A stretch of 60,204 nucleotides of DNA from positions 1 through 60,204 of the forward strand of contig JAQXGF010000145.1 of the NCBI GenBank assembly GCA_029006155.1, written 5' to 3'. The stretch comes from Lachnospiraceae bacterium (GTDB lineage Bacteria; Bacillota; Clostridia; Lachnospirales; Lachnospiraceae). Made by a program: the position numbers and the translations under genes. Below, piece by piece: positions 60,202-60,204 of the stretch. The notes below the pieces were generated by a model. That model was not told the origin of the DNA. It made no database searches and saw only the letters and a list, made by a program, of their open reading frames with translations. Position 1 is the stretch's first letter, and every line of letters begins with the position of its first letter.

Positions 60202-60204
60202 TGC

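Overview
The window looks like the chromosome of an anaerobic, Gram-positive gut member of the Clostridia, most likely Lachnospiraceae. This rests on AGGAGG-type ribosome binding sites, a large SRP RNA with an Alu domain, a reverse rubrerythrin beside a PerR-type regulator, LytTR signalling, a XpaC/TelA pair, a degenerate LytM membrane protein of the kind used in sporulation, and secreted proteins with cysteine-containing cell-surface repeats. Species cannot be named from sequence reading alone. Most genes have a moderately high-GC look. Two stretches (about 18.5-23.2 kb and 43.6-52.0 kb) are visibly richer in A+T and hold accessory genes, gene debris and small toxin-like modules.

Layout, left part (0-18.4 kb): an XRE regulator; a small Ser/Thr kinase followed by a zinc-ribbon/beta-helix membrane protein; a secreted Big2 repeat protein; an Agr-like GHKL kinase and LytTR regulator facing a secreted propeller-like protein through a promoter that carries two direct repeats; then a second signalling locus in which a periplasmic sugar-binding-type protein and a membrane diguanylate cyclase overlap by 4 bases and diverge from a large hybrid histidine kinase with two periplasmic solute-binding domains. 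A SlyD-like isomerase, a small conserved protein, a nuclease remnant and a degenerate M23 protein follow.

Middle part: an accessory patch (18.5-23.2 kb: two acetyltransferases, an esterase, a reductase with a classical MerR operator, remnants), then an oxidative-stress block (reverse rubrerythrin, perR, trxB) with a shared candidate PerR site, an NlpC/P60 secreted hydrolase, xpaC-telA, a KdpDE-like two-component system, a short membrane-protein/zincin operon, a class I aminotransferase, a zinc-ribbon membrane protein, a polar amino acid ABC transporter, and a two-gene CobW-type metallochaperone operon whose second protein is fused to a DUF1980-like domain and whose first carries a long His/Cys-rich insert.

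Right part (42.4-60.2 kb): SRP RNA, tadA, then an accessory stretch ending at a tRNA-Ser gene. It holds a convergent type I toxin locus (27-residue Hol_Tox-like peptide plus a candidate antisense RNA), an XRE regulator, a serine recombinase, a chimeric CHAP cell-wall protein, a DUF3990/DUF3791-like pair, an AAA-ATPase/PD-(D/E)XK protein and a 58-residue/GNAT overlapping pair. After the tRNA come a MarR-controlled heterodimeric ABC exporter, a cytidylate-kinase-like protein and a class A penicillin-binding protein.

The observations I rate highest are the CobW-DUF1980 fusion with its structured leader, the dense cluster of three different small toxin-like modules next to tRNA-Ser, the kinase/cyclase locus that couples periplasmic ligand sensing to c-di-GMP, and regulatory sites that link regulators to their neighbours (PerR, MerR, MarR, LytTR).
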